Source of the DNA: Doris montereyensis
Lineage: Eukaryota > Mollusca > Gastropoda > Nudibranchia > Dorididae
NCBI GenBank assembly: GCA_037039925.1
Contig: JAXRKP010000470.1
Span: 83,501-147,500, forward strand
Length of the DNA: 64,000 nucleotides
Direction: 5' to 3'
In this document: in pieces, positions 11,971 to 23,767 of the stretch
How positions within the stretch are numbered: position 1 is the stretch's first letter
Layout: every line of letters starts with the position of its first letter
Program-made: the position numbers and the translations under genes
Notes under the pieces: model-generated
Databases searched by the model: none
What the model saw: only the letters and a program-made list of their open reading frames with translations
What the model was told of the DNA's origin: nothing

Positions 11971-12136
11971 GCTTCACGACCTTTGACCGTTTCTCTTTGC
12001 CCATGAATCCTAAGATACCGTAGAATGCGAGAGGCAGTGGGGGCGATGATCGCTGCTATCAAGATGACCGCCGACAATCACCGGACCTATAGCTGCAGCC
12101 AAATACATAACTCCAGATCAAACGTGTGTGGTTCAT
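11971..12136 (-). pseudogene. ostm1: OSTM1-like inverted copy, exon 5 (membrane segment, frameshifted)
   Basis: Opens MNHTRLIWSYVFGCSYRSGD, nearly identical to the plus copy. A one-base deletion in the following codons then produces a TGA before the membrane segment. A compensating extra C follows in a CCCCC run. Exon length (166) equals the plus copy. Acceptor TTTTTGCCACAG and donor GTAAGT are intact. Confidence 0.8.
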
Positions 12137-12149
12137 CTGTGGCAAAAAC

Positions 12150-12240
12150 AATATTTTCATCCGTATTAGTTTTAACCAGGGGATTCTCACATTGCGGGTC
12201 ACGGCTCCCAAAGGGATCATGAGCCTTTGTCTGCATGTCA
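12150..12240 (-). mobile_element. hAT-like element remnant
   Basis: The plus strand reads AACCAGGGGATTCTCACATT, then GCGGGTCACGG and AAAGGGATCATGAGCC. This matches the inverted terminus of the longer element at 28965-29314, at the mirror position just upstream of exon 5. The insertion predates the duplication; only one end is left here. Confidence 0.6.
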
Positions 12241-12256
12241 TGGGGGGGGGGGGGGG
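12241..12256. repeat. Poly-G run
   Basis: Sixteen consecutive G on the plus strand, next to the hAT-like remnant in intron 4 of the inverted copy. Confidence 0.95.
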
Positions 12257-12639
12257 TCACACTACATGCACATATTGATATGCTTGTCTCAAAAAAAGCA
12301 AATAAATACACCCTTCTCATTAAAATGCATGATTAAACCAATTCTTGTTAATAAACATCAATAAACAATCTGTTATTGCAGTCTTTGCTTTAATTATTCT
12401 TTTAAATTTCTAAAGAATATAAAGACACAATCAAAAAAAATATAGGTCTAAAGGTTCATTAAAATCTAGGCCGTCCAACAATGCCGTGTTCTCAGCCCTG
12501 TAGAAAAAATGAGTAAAAATAAGCTTTTAGCAATATCAGGAATTCCTTTCCATGTCCATCAATTGTTGAGCAGAGGTGTTCATATTTACAAATATAGGCT
12601 ATATATGGAAAAACAACAAAAAAAATAACCATATGTGTA

Positions 12640-13556
12640 TGGCCAGACTTACCCTATCAACAATGTGTACCAGCCTATCAACTGTAGAAAGCAATGTATG
12701 GTTGAACAGTTCAACAAAATAAGCTTTTAGCAATATCAGGGAATTACTCTTCAACCATGTCCATCAATTGTTGAGCAGATTGAGAGGACTTATCCTATCA
12801 ACAAATGGGATAACAGACTTATCCTATCAACAATGGTATGGAAACAGACTTATTCTATCAACAATGTGTATGGCATAACAGACTTACTCCTATCAACAAT
12901 GTGTATATTACAGACTTACCCTATCAACAATGTGTCAACAATGGTATGGGATAACAGACTTACTCTATCAACAATGTGTATGGCATAACAGACTTACCCT
13001 ATCAACAATGTGTATGGGATAACAGACTTACCCTATCAACAATGTGTATGGCATAACAGACTTTACCCTATCAACAATGTGTATGGGATAACAGACTTAT
13101 CCCTATCAACAATGTGTATGGGATAAACAGACTCACTCTCATCAACAGATAACTTACCCTATCGACAATGTGTATGGGATAACAGACTTATCCTATCAAC
13201 AATGTGTATGGGATTACAGACTTTCAACAAATGGGATAAGACTACCCTATCAACAATGTGTATGGGATAACAGACTTACCTATATCAACAATGTGTATGG
13301 GATTTTAACATGTGTATGGGATTACTTACATCCTATCAACAATGTGTATGGGATAACAAACTTACCCTATCAACAATGTATATCAACATTGTGTATGGGA
13401 ACAGACTTATGCTGGGATTCAGACTTACCTATCAACAATGTGTATGGGATTTACTAACAATTTGACCTACTCCATGCAATGTGTATGGGATTACAGACTT
13501 ACCCTATCAACAATGTGTATGGAATAACAAACTTACTCTATCGACAATGTCCATGC
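12640..13556 (-). repeat. 34-bp splice-donor minisatellite in intron 4 of the inverted copy
   Basis: About 27 units. On the minus (sense) strand each reads ATTGTTGATAGG then GTAAGTCTGTTATCCCATAC and AC. The first unit is the real exon 4/intron 4 junction at 13536/13537. Most units keep GTAAGT, often as AGG|GTAAGT, which is closer to the donor consensus than the true site (AGA|GTAAGT). Units near 12700-13450 are partly truncated or fused. A flank of about 60 bp containing AAGCTTTTAGCAATATCAGG occurs twice, at 12520-12580 and 12718-12780. Confidence 0.9.
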
Positions 13557-13694
13557 AGGCGTTCCCGTTCATTGAGTCTGAAACGTCCTGATAATGGTTG
13601 TTCAAATCTCTGTACTCCGCCAGCATTTGGTACACACCGACTTGTTTGTTTTGTCATCTTCCACTGGAAATTGCCACCATCGGATGCTGGTGTC
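13537..13694 (-). pseudogene. ostm1: OSTM1-like inverted copy, exon 4 (frameshifted)
   Basis: The first half reads in the family frame through VCTKC. A one-base deletion at the next codons (TGCTGGCGGAG against TGCTTAGAGGAG in the plus copy) then shifts the frame to a TGA. The remainder keeps the family sequence in another frame up to a CMDIVDR-type end. Length is 158 against 159. The donor lies in the first unit of the 34-bp array. Confidence 0.8.
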
Positions 13695-13984
13695 CTAAAG
13701 GAGGCACAGAAAAAATATGACAGACCAGTCATGGATGGCCGGGTTTCAAAATGCGTACAGGTCCAACAATACCATTAACAAAAGATATCTGTGTGGTCTT
13801 ACATTTATATTCTACTGAAAAGCTGAAAATGGAAAACAACAAGAGTGAAATAGGATGGAGGGGGGTAAGCTAAACCACATACAAAAGTCGTTTTTATCTA
13901 TCCACTTCACCCGACAGGCATTAACATGGAACCTGAAGAGCCTCCGAAAGAGGAGAAAGAACACAATTACATTCAAATTTAGAG

Positions 13985-14240
13985 CTCCACCATGCGCTGA
14001 TCTGAGGGTGAAGTAGGAGGAGGAAATAACAAGACGAAGGGGAAGTGAATGAGTGAAAGGAAAGAAGTAGGAGCTGCCAGCAGAGCTCACTAACTGCCCA
14101 TGGGGAAGAGCACAGAACACATGGGAGACAACTGGATACAGACATGACAGAGACATGGGGAAGACTTTGAAGAGAGGTGGAAGAGATAGCACAAGACGGA
14201 ATCGCTGGAAATGTCTTGTTGACGACTGTGACCCCACAAG
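13985..14240 (-). repeat. Dispersed core element (family D) in intron 3 of the inverted copy
   Basis: Minus-strand sequence with GGCAGCTCCTACTTCTTTCC and TTCACCCTCAGATCAGCGCA aligns with 25830-26070 in intron 3 of the plus copy. The insertion is shared by both arms. The open frames of 107-154 codons here are incidental. Confidence 0.65.
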
Positions 14241-14764
14241 GCATGATGAAAGTGCTGATCTATCTACTCGTATCATAATTGTAACATAGTTTTGTAAGAG
14301 ATTACGCTGTAAACGAAAGCCTATGATGTAATCAATTTTAGTTCATGCAAAACCTCTATTTGAGTTTGAGACGTAATCATTTTGGTGTGCCCTAATATCC
14401 ATTCGTTTATATCTGGAAAGGTTAAGAATGTTGTAGAATAATGTCGAAATGTTTAAAATGGTGGGGAAATTTCCGTTGTAGAAATATCTTAGTTTTCGAC
14501 TATATATAACGGAAGAGGGAATGAAAAAGAACTTACAGTAGATTCTACCTCATTTTATGCCAGCTTACATTAAATATAGCTGTACTTATTTCATCCATTG
14601 ATTGTGAGTATAATAAACAGCCTTGTTAATGTTATAATCATTAATCAGGCCTTTGCTGCTACTAGTGTCTATTTCTACCTCTAGATCTAGTGCCTTGCTT
14701 CATTTTTACCTTTGTAACAATTATTATCATAATTGTCAAGTTGTATACTTAACTCAATAAATAA

Positions 14765-14880
14765 GAGCCACTAAAAAACACCAAGGAAACGCTTCACCCT
14801 GGTCGGGGCTTAAACCCACGACCATTTGGTTCAGATGCTGACCCCTTGCCTTTGGATCTGACCACCAAGTCCCCCTCATG
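14765..14880 (-). mobile_element. tRNA-like SINE head (family B-like)
   Basis: On the minus strand: GGGGGACTTGGTGGTCAGAT, then CAAATGGTCGTGGGTTTAAG and CCCCGACC. The A/B-box-like order resembles family B heads. The body is not recognisable. Confidence 0.55.
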
Positions 14881-15022
14881 TAAGGAAGAGTAAGGAAAAT
14901 TCAAACAAAAACGAAAGCAGTTTTACTTAAAAAACAATTCATTTCCTATCAGATGCTCTATGAATTATGAGGCAAGTGACTTTAAAGACAGCTAGGTGTC
15001 AAATCTGAGCATCCATTCTTAC

Positions 15023-15148
15023 CTCCAAAGACACCTTTCAGACACAGCGATAAATTCCTGAACTTGTCCATGAAGTGCACAACTTCATCTGGTATGGTGT
15101 AATTCACAGTTTCTGAACAGCTGTGAATTTCAATGTCTTGAGTGCAAG
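15023..15148 (-). pseudogene. ostm1: OSTM1-like inverted copy, exon 3 (one base too long)
   Basis: Encodes a segment starting CTQDIEIHSCSETVNYTIPD and continuing with the glycosylation-type NLS and Cys-Leu. The last codons (CTGAAAGGTGTC against CTGAACATGTC) carry one extra base, so the splice phase no longer matches exon 4. Confidence 0.8.
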
Positions 15149-15506
15149 CTGGAAATTCAAAGCCATAAATCAATAAAAACATCTCTCAAAATTTGGAAAA
15201 TTGGACAAATCTTTTAAAAAATGCAAAATTTGATCAAAACAAACACGACAACTTCCTTCTACGTCACGATTAAAGGAAAAAATGACAAAGAAAAAACTCA
15301 GTAATTACACTTTAGAAGTTTCCTGACATCTTTAAAAAAGTTTTAAACTAAAATGTTGTAAAAATCTCTTCAGTAATATTTGGGTTTGACCAACAAAGCA
15401 AAAACTAGAAATAAGCATCTGCAATCATCATCTCAAATGAAAAAAAACAACTTCTTAATGAAGTAAATAACAATGAACCAATGCTACAAAATAGAAAATG
15501 AATCAC

Positions 15507-15621
15507 CTGCACAGGCAGCTCTGACCAAACACCTTCAATGAAGGCCTGCATCAACGGGATAATTTGAACCCGATTTTCCCTCATGTACTTGATGCGATTG
15601 TCTCTTAGTTTTCTTCATGGC
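15507..15621 (-). pseudogene. ostm1: OSTM1-like inverted copy, exon 2 (two opposing indels)
   Basis: Homologous to plus exon 2 over RIKYMRENRVQIIPLMQAF. One extra base near the acceptor and one missing base near the donor leave the length at 115 but the middle out of frame. Reading in phase gives a TGA before the exon ends. Confidence 0.78.
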
Positions 15622-17094
15622 CTAAATAATTTCATAATAACAAAGAGAAACTTAGGAATGAGCCGTGAAGAACATGAATCAAATCAAACAAAAGGATTAT
15701 ATTAAAATTAATGAAAATGTATTTTACCATGTTGAGCTACTTTCTGTCTCTCTGTCTTTGGATGTGTAATTTAACAATGACAGTTAACTCAGACATGAAC
15801 AATTGTTAAAGGTCAAGGCCATAAATGAGGTTAAGCCATAGAGTACGTTGATATATTTAATATATTATAATATAAGATGACTTCATTTTTTCCATAGGTG
15901 TCCAGGAAAAGGTCAACTTAAAATTTTCTACATGAATGGAACGATCCTTCCTGGGAAATGAAACAGCCCCATGCTGCCAATAAAACCCTGGGAAAAGCAT
16001 ATATACATGTGCTGCCAAACAAAACCCAAAAATCTGACATGGATATATTTAAACAATTTCATAAGCTCAATGAAGAAAAAGTTCAATTTAAATTGTAATT
16101 GAACAGCTTTTTATTTCTGTTATAGGTCATTGAAGTGGAATGATATCAAAATGACATTAAAAGTTCTGTTTTAGATTATTTATAGTTCATAATTTTTTAC
16201 CACCAGACCTCCATATATGCCATTGTATTTCTTCTACCCGATCTATATGACCCAAGCATGAAAAGTTTGACGCATAGCTAACTTTGCAACCTTGCTGAAC
16301 ACCCTGGGTGCATAATACACATAAAACACACATACACACACACACATCCGTGCACACCCCCATCTTCTATCCGAGACACGATGATACTATTCATATATAT
16401 GTATACATGTAAAAGAATAAAATCATCTGTGTGCTAACATTTTGGTGGTTTTGAGAAAAATGAAGGAAACTCTTTGGCCTGACCTCAGCCAGTGATATAC
16501 ATACACCGTGTAGGACAAAATGATACGTCAGTGATAACTCAGGAATACCTCAACGCATTTTATCCTCATTCATTTTTGACTGATAGATCATAGAATGAGG
16601 AGTGAAAATAAATCATTTTCATTCTGGCCTCAGTAAGACCTAGTTAGACTATACATTAGCACACTGCCGGAAAAAAACCCAATTTTGTGCGAATAGTTAG
16701 AGAAAAAGAGCGTATGTTATGATCCATCAATTTAAACATGAATTACATAGATAATTCGTTTACAGACTGTCATTGGTGATAGGTTGACTCTCAATCAAAA
16801 CCTATCAAATTTGACTTATAAATGTTTTGGGAGCAAAACGCATTTTCTTCAAAGTTAACAATTTACAGTAGTAACAAAATATACACAGGCACTTATCTAA
16901 CATGCTACAACAGTGAGTATAAATCTGGTGTCATATCTGTGACATACGATGGACTTTGTTTCTTTTTAGCAAAACCCTGTGCACCATGGTGGTGATCTCG
17001 CAAAACTGACAGTAGGTTCCTTTCATGACGGTGATTTTCCTTCAAATCGTGTGCTAGATCCGATTTCGTGTCTAGAGTGGATAATAATTACATA

Positions 17095-17396
17095 TTTTTA
17101 AAATTTGATTTTACCCACATCCACAACTAGTGAAATTCGGGCTTTGGCTGGATTTTTAATTTTGCCCAGATATTCCTGTAAACAGCGAAGGGATCTTCAA
17201 AGTAGACAGAGAGTTGTGATATCCACACGGGGCCTCTTGTTATGATCCATCTTCAATAAGACTAGGTCTGGATCTACCTACCTGGACAGGGGGGGGGGGG
17301 TTGGGTTTTACTTAAAAAAAAAGGGCAGGAAATTTCTAAACTGTCTCGGCTTGAATCCACAACCTTTTGGTTGAGAGGCTAACACCACCGCCCATT

Positions 17397-17400
<4 letters not shown>
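17095..17400 (-). mobile_element. tRNA-derived SINE, family B, in intron 1 of the inverted copy
   Basis: The body starts TTTGATTTTACCCACATCC and contains TCCTGTAAACAGCGAAGGGA. The minus-strand head at 17395-17345 has CTCTCAACCAAAAGGTTGTG then GATTCAAGCC. It mirrors 23815-24090 in intron 1 of the plus copy, so it was inserted before the duplication. A G10 run lies at about 17289. Confidence 0.75.

Positions 17401-17431
<31 letters not shown>
17399..17431. repeat. (TA)n microsatellite in intron 1 of the inverted copy
   Basis: About sixteen TA units. The plus copy has a (TA)n at 23731-23766, also in intron 1 and beside the same SINE. Confidence 0.95.
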
Positions 17432-17433
<2 letters not shown>

Positions 17434-17607
17434 GACAAGAACATCCTGACTTCAATCTTAAAAAATACTGTATAAGTATAAAACTAATATATATATCGGT
17501 ACATATTATATGATAACAAATGTATCAGTTTTACATAGCACCTTGAATTATTAGACATTTTTGTTTTCTTTAAAACTAGATAGTAATCAGAAGGAAAAAA
17601 TACTTAC

Positions 17608-17940
17608 AACAAAGTTGCTATATGTAACTGATGTTAATTGATGTTCAACGATGCATTCATTACATATTCTAAAGGGTCTTGAGTGTTTCAACTCACAGTC
17701 CGTAAATTCTCCTGCATAATGAATGTAAGCCTTATAATATGCCTGGCATTTTTCTATGATAGCACTCTCGTTGTATGTGCCGTTACGGCTGGTGTTTTGC
17801 GGAAATATTGCTCCTGGTGAACACTGTGCAGGAAAACTGTAACTCACATTCAGTCCAGATGCAAGATTCTGATCCCATGCTACACCACAGTACATGAGGC
17901 ACATGAGGAAAAGGACGATATCAAAATCTGAGTTCATCAT
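17608..17940 (-). pseudogene. ostm1: OSTM1-like inverted copy, exon 1 (open, signal peptide intact)
   Basis: 111 codons from ATGATGAACTCAGATTTTG. A hydrophobic signal peptide occupies residues 7-21. Sequons are at N31, N49, N53 and N57. Cysteines are at 40, 65, 82, 93 and 96, with the family-type motif RPFRICNECIVEH at 88-100. The donor is GTAAGT after NFV. This is the better copy of exon 1, because the plus copy has one extra T in the same signal-peptide codons. Confidence 0.85.
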
Positions 17941-19166
17941 TTTGCTCTTGATTTTCTTTCTACTCTGACTTTAATGAGCAAGCTTAAAATCTACTGATCT
18001 TAATCTAAATCTACAAAAATATGGAATCTACTTGTTCACTGTGGGCAGGAAGACCTTTTGAAGGTAGATCAATATCCTTATAGTTGACCACCTTCTTTAT
18101 GTTCACTACGAAATCCCACAATGCTTCAACATATACTTGGTTGTGTAGTAAAAAGAAAAAGTCACTAAAATAACATTATTTCTTTTGAAACAATTTTTGA
18201 TCTCTTTCATGACATGCTGGATGCACCTGAGGAAGGAAGAAGAAAATAAGAAAATTCACTGTCTAGCAAATAAAAATAAGAGAAGTTTTATAGACTTATT
18301 TCAGAATAATCAAACCTCAGGGATGTAAAGCAACTAATGAAATAAAGACACGCTATTGCTAAAACCAATCTTTCGTGATAAACCCATGAAAACCAAAATA
18401 ATAAAAAAGAACATTATATTATATATTATACTGCTTTAGAGGCCATTTACTTTTAAATGATCAACAAGTAGTAATACTGTACGATTCATAGCTGCCAACC
18501 TTTTCACGTGAAAAAACAGACTCAACAAAAGCAAATCAACTCAACCTCCAACGCCCCACAATATTACAGAAAACATTGATTATTTTCTTTAAAATTATGA
18601 AGTGACTATTCGTCATTATGACGAACATCTGAGAGAAAAATGCTATTTGTCGATAGTTTTGAATCTATTTTATTGCCAATGACGGTTGACGATTTTGACT
18701 ATCGCTTTGGTAATCGAGTACTCTCTCGCGGTAAGCTCATCATTTTATTTTCCTCATTCATTAATTGATTTCCGAGCTGACCGCTTCACCAGTGACAACG
18801 TCCGTCAATCTTGCCACAGGGTCCACTTTTACAACGATTTCTTACAGGAAATCTAGACATTAGCTCTAGATCTAAGTACTTCGCAAGACATAAATACAGA
18901 GGGAAGGACAGAAACACAAGACCAAGAAAGACAAGTAGAAGGAGAGTGACACACATACATGTGCAAGATACAAAGAGAGAGACACACACACATACATATC
19001 TTCAGATCAAATCACACATGCCCCATAGATCTTGACTTAATGTTTAATCATGACACAAGACCAAGAAAGATAGAAGGAGATAGAGATACACGTGACACAA
19101 GACAGAGAGAAAGGATAAGGCCAAGAAAGATAGGAGGAGAGAGACACACCATATACACACATACAT

Positions 19167-19720
<554 letters not shown>

Positions 19721-20889
19721 ATGTACAGTCAGTGAGCCTGCATCATACGAACTATAAGTCCAGTTTTATCTTCATCTTTATTCACACTCAGTTTCATTTA
19801 AATTCACACTAAGCTTTATCATTCCTATTTACATTCAGTTTCATCATCGACATCCATACTCCGTTTCATCATTGGCATTCAGTTTCACCCTTCATACTCA
19901 GTTTCACCATCACCACCAGCATAGATGCTGGAATCTATTTTCAGACATACATGGTTTTGCGAGTGTTAAAAACTAGACCCAATGGGGATAGTGGATATAA
20001 TATATATTATACCGATTGCTTATTTATATGATTGTTATACAGGTGTCTATTGGTTTTTGTGCCACGGAATCCTAACTAGACTAAGCATAGGGGCTCCCTA
20101 CTGTTAAAAAGCGAAATATCACGGTCTCAGAGTAAGACAGAGTAAAGGGGACCAAGGAGCATGGGCCTTGTGGAGCCCAATCAGTGGAGAAAGAATGAGA
20201 GAGCCTACAGTGATCGCACTCGGCACCGCCAATGTTTCATGCCACACTCTTTCCTGAGGCTAGCAGTGGAGAGGGGATTATGGTAGATCTACGTCACAGT
20301 CAGTTGGCTTGAAGGAGAGATCGCACTGTGTGTTTTTCGAGTGAGTTGAGTCCGAGATAAACCATGAATAGTATAATATTTTTTAAATTTTGTAATAAAG
20401 CTTAAGTGTGATAATGCTGACTAGCTACCGTAAATCAAACCTCCGGCAGCCCTACCATTCCCAAACCAAGGACTTCACAGCAGTTTTCACATGGGTTCAG
20501 TGTGTGTGTTATATTAGGCCCAGACGGGTGTAAGTGTAAACGTCTGTACAACTGGTCAGGTCTGTTTCAAGTTTTGATGTGTCCGAATTCTCTTTATTTC
20601 AATAAAAGTTTTTTTCAATTTAAACAATAAAAATAAATGTTGCATGTTCCATACTTCAATGACTATTCTAGATCTAAAAAAAATTTGTTGTGATAATGTT
20701 GTCTTCTAGTCGGTGGTCGTACTGCTATTTGTCACCAATGTCGTTAGATTGATGTTAGTTAGAGTAGAGCAGCGTTGAGTATTGATGAAATTTAAAGGAA
20801 ACTTTAGACATTCCATTACATCAATTAATGAAAATGCTCAGTTCTAACAAATGAGTCAAATCGTATATATTTTTTTTTATTACAAGATG

Positions 20890-22450
20890 GACAGTCTTTA
20901 GAACTAGATCTAGATCTAGAATAGGATCTAGATTCTAGCTTATAATAAAAACGCCATGCCATTGTAATCATTCATAGTAAATGATATATTGAGACAAAAA
21001 GTAAATAGATTTCTATGTACCTTTCTTTACTTCTAATTCTAGTCCTTAAGTAGCCATGAGAAAAACAAATTAGGACAAGATCTGAATTTATAGATTCTAT
21101 CTCGAGATCTAACCATGAAAAATACAGCACACGTGTATAGATTTCTAGATCTTGACCACTCTAGATTAGTAACATTGAGATCTGAAAAAGATCTAGATTA
21201 GTCTAAAGCAAGCTAGATCTAGATCTGGATTCAAATCTAAAGCTTCAGAAATCTATATAGATCTAGATCTTTATCTAGATCTAGATTCTAGTTATTTGGC
21301 AACAAATCAAACATGCTGTCTTTCCTTAAAAAAGGATTACCTTTCAAATCGTTGGTGTCGCTCCGTATCATTTCAGTCTTCTTTCTTTTGTGTACAAAAA
21401 TTGTGTTGATCATGTGACAAAACGATGAAATCGAAAGAAGAAAATCCGATATAAAAAGTTCGAATGGCTACTTTGGTTATGGCAATGTTTTTGACATTCT
21501 ATTGAGTAGTGTTCAGTGTTCATTCCGCTCAGGCGCCAAGCTGCACATTGTAACAATCCGATTGGTGTCTATTTCCAGTGACAAGAATTTTCTCGCATTA
21601 GAATGTAAAAAGTCAAGATATGGTAGTCATTCGAAGTTCGTCTTTCGGATTGTTGTATACTTTCGATTCCATCGTCGTCACGTGAGCAATACAATTGTGT
21701 ACAAGATCGGTGAGGAAGAGCACGGAAATGAAAGAATGGAACCAACGATTTGAAGGGGTAATAAGTTTTACTGAAAGACAGCATGTTTGATCTGTTGTCA
21801 ATTTTAACTAGATCTAGAAGAGCTAGATATAAATCTCTGTAGCATTAAATTTTAATGCAGATTTAGATCTAGCTCTAAATCTATCTAGATCTAGAACTAA
21901 AATCTAAATCAGAGGATCTAAATTGGGCCTGGATATAGTGATATAGATTAAAGGAAGTGGTTATTCGGACCCGGGTCCCAATAAACACCCACACTGTTCG
22001 GACATGCTAGTCCTATTAGGACACAGACTATTTATGTAAAATGACGTCATATCCTAACCTAAACTGTGCATGCCCAGAACAATATTATTAGATCTATTGT
22101 TTAAGTGCCGATACCACCCATGTCCCAAAATCCAATAACTTTCCCGGTAGCCTACTCCATAACATTAATAACGTAGTGTAGCACCTACTGGGATATTCAC
22201 CTATTAAAAAATATTTAAAATGGGTAATAAAAATCGCGACCCGTGCTCCCGAAAATGAGTTCACCGGAAAATATGAAAGGTTTCCGTTTACTTTTTTTTC
22301 CGAACGAAATATGACCGCAAGAGATAGAAGTCGACTTCGCTCAAGGCCGTCAAGATGGCCTTACTTCGCTACGATGGAAACTGAAATTACGTGTCTTCAA
22401 CTTCAATTCTCTAAAATATATTTTTAGACAGATTCTAGATCTGTGTGTCC
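20890..22450. repeat. AGATCT/CTAGAT-rich scattered repeat
   Basis: Many runs of AGATCTAGATCTAGA interspersed with unique sequence, densest at 20905-20935, 21190-21290 and 21860-21915. AGATCT is its own reverse complement, so runs are palindromic. A similar cluster sits at 45600-46290. Between runs I see no gene. Confidence 0.85.
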
Positions 22451-23044
22451 CAATAAAAACCTGGGCTAGATTTTTTTAAAAACAAGCGTTTTTGCAATCT
22501 ATAAATAAACTATGAAGATAAAATCATAATGCACCATTGTCTCCGCGTATACTTAAATATTAATATATTACATTAAAAGATGAGTTACAAGTTATTATAC
22601 ATACTCACTGATACAGACGATACGTGTTTTAGACCTACACATGGTATATACAAGTGCACATCTATATGATGTATACAAGTTTACATTCTTGTCTCTTCTC
22701 CTCTCCTGTCTAATTTGTTAGTCTACGAAACAAAAACTGTCAGGAAACACCCGCAATTCATACAGCAGCGTTTGACAAAAAACAGCCTATCGTAAGCACG
22801 AGTAGAAGCGATTGGCACTCGAATGGTTTTTAATAGACACTAATGCAGTATAATAAATATTTTATTTTGGTAAGTTTGTGCCTTCATTTTTTCATGAAAG
22901 ATTAATGTTTTTGGCAATGTTATTATATGTCTTTATTTCCTTTCATCCCACGGGTTTAATTATTCTGAATTAGGCCTTAACTTCTATTATACTTGCTTGA
23001 TCAAGAGTGAAAAGAAATTTATTGTTTTCTTTTTCTCTCCTCAG

Positions 23045-23725
23045 GAGCGTCAAGCATGTCATGATAGAAGATCAAAATTGTTTCAAAAGCAAGGAGATTA
23101 TTCTAGTGACTTCTTTTTTACTACTTCAAGTGCATGTTTTAGGTTTCATGTGATTTCATCCCAACTCATTTTTCTGCCTACAGCGAACAAGTAGATTCCC
23201 TATTCTGTAGATATAGATTAATAATAAGATCAATAGGTACTAAGCTGCCTTGTTAAAGTGGAAGAAAGAAGAAATCAAGGGCAAAATGATGAACTCAGAT
23301 TTTGCTATCAGTCTTTTTCCTCATCTGCCTCATGTACTGTGGTGTAGCACGGGATCAGAATCTTGCATCGGGACTGACCGTCAATTACAATTTTGCTGCA
23401 CAGTGTTCACCAGGAGCAATATTTCCGCAAAACACTAGCCGTCACGGCACATACAACGAGAGTGCTATCATAGAAAAATGCCAGGCGTTTTATAAGGCTT
23501 ACATTCATTATGCAGGAGAATTTACAAGCTGTGAACTGGAACACTCAAGACCCTTTAGAATATGTAACGAGTGCGTTGTTGAACATGAGTTAGCATCTGT
23601 TACATATAACAACTTTGTTGTAAGTATTTTTTTCATCTGATTACTTTTTAGTTTTAAAGAAACCAAATGTTTTATGATTCAAAGAAATGTGTAGATATTA
23701 TGCATTTGTCATTTAAGTACTGGTA

Positions 23726-23767
<42 letters not shown>

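Larger units (their letters stand above)
11144..18226 (-). pseudogene. ostm1: OSTM1-like gene, inverted copy, probably a pseudogene
   Basis: Six coding exons on the minus strand mirror the plus copy: 17608-17940, 15507-15621, 15023-15148, 13537-13694, 11971-12136 and 11144-11238. All introns keep GT-AG ends. An untranslated leader probably starts after an acceptor at 18227. Coding lengths are 333, 115, 126, 158, 166 and 95 bases, 993 in total, which is divisible by three. Against the plus copy, however, single-base changes shift the frame inside exon 2 (+1 at the start, -1 near the end), at the end of exon 3 (+1), in mid exon 4 (-1) and inside exon 5 (-1, then +1). Reading straight through gives a stop within exon 2. 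Exons 1 and 6 are open. Residue similarity to the family persists on both sides of each indel, so decay is recent or some indels are sequencing errors. The family role is described under the plus copy. Confidence 0.75.
4880..18450. repeat. Left arm of a large imperfect inverted duplication
   Basis: Read on the minus strand, this arm is collinear with 22840-35945. Anchors I matched by eye (left/right): 4895/35930 (GTTCAAAACACAACAAA), 5045/35830, 5270/35570 (TGGAGTAAAGT), 7250/33790 (ATGAATACTTGACTAC), 8680/33300, 8890/33100, 9290/32955 (CTGAGATACAGTTT), 9730/32370 (GTCAGATCATT), 10115/31985 (GACTTTGCATTGGGTGG), 10250/31400, 10835/30940, all six OSTM1-like exons, and 18220/23050. Divergence is substantial, roughly one base in six in exons by eye, with many indels. 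This is therefore an old duplication and not a duplicated contig end. Confidence 0.88.

Noticed and set aside
13812..14276. 154- and 107-codon minus-strand ORFs in intron 3
   Set aside because: They lie over a dispersed repeat, and the mirror region of the other arm does not keep the frame.
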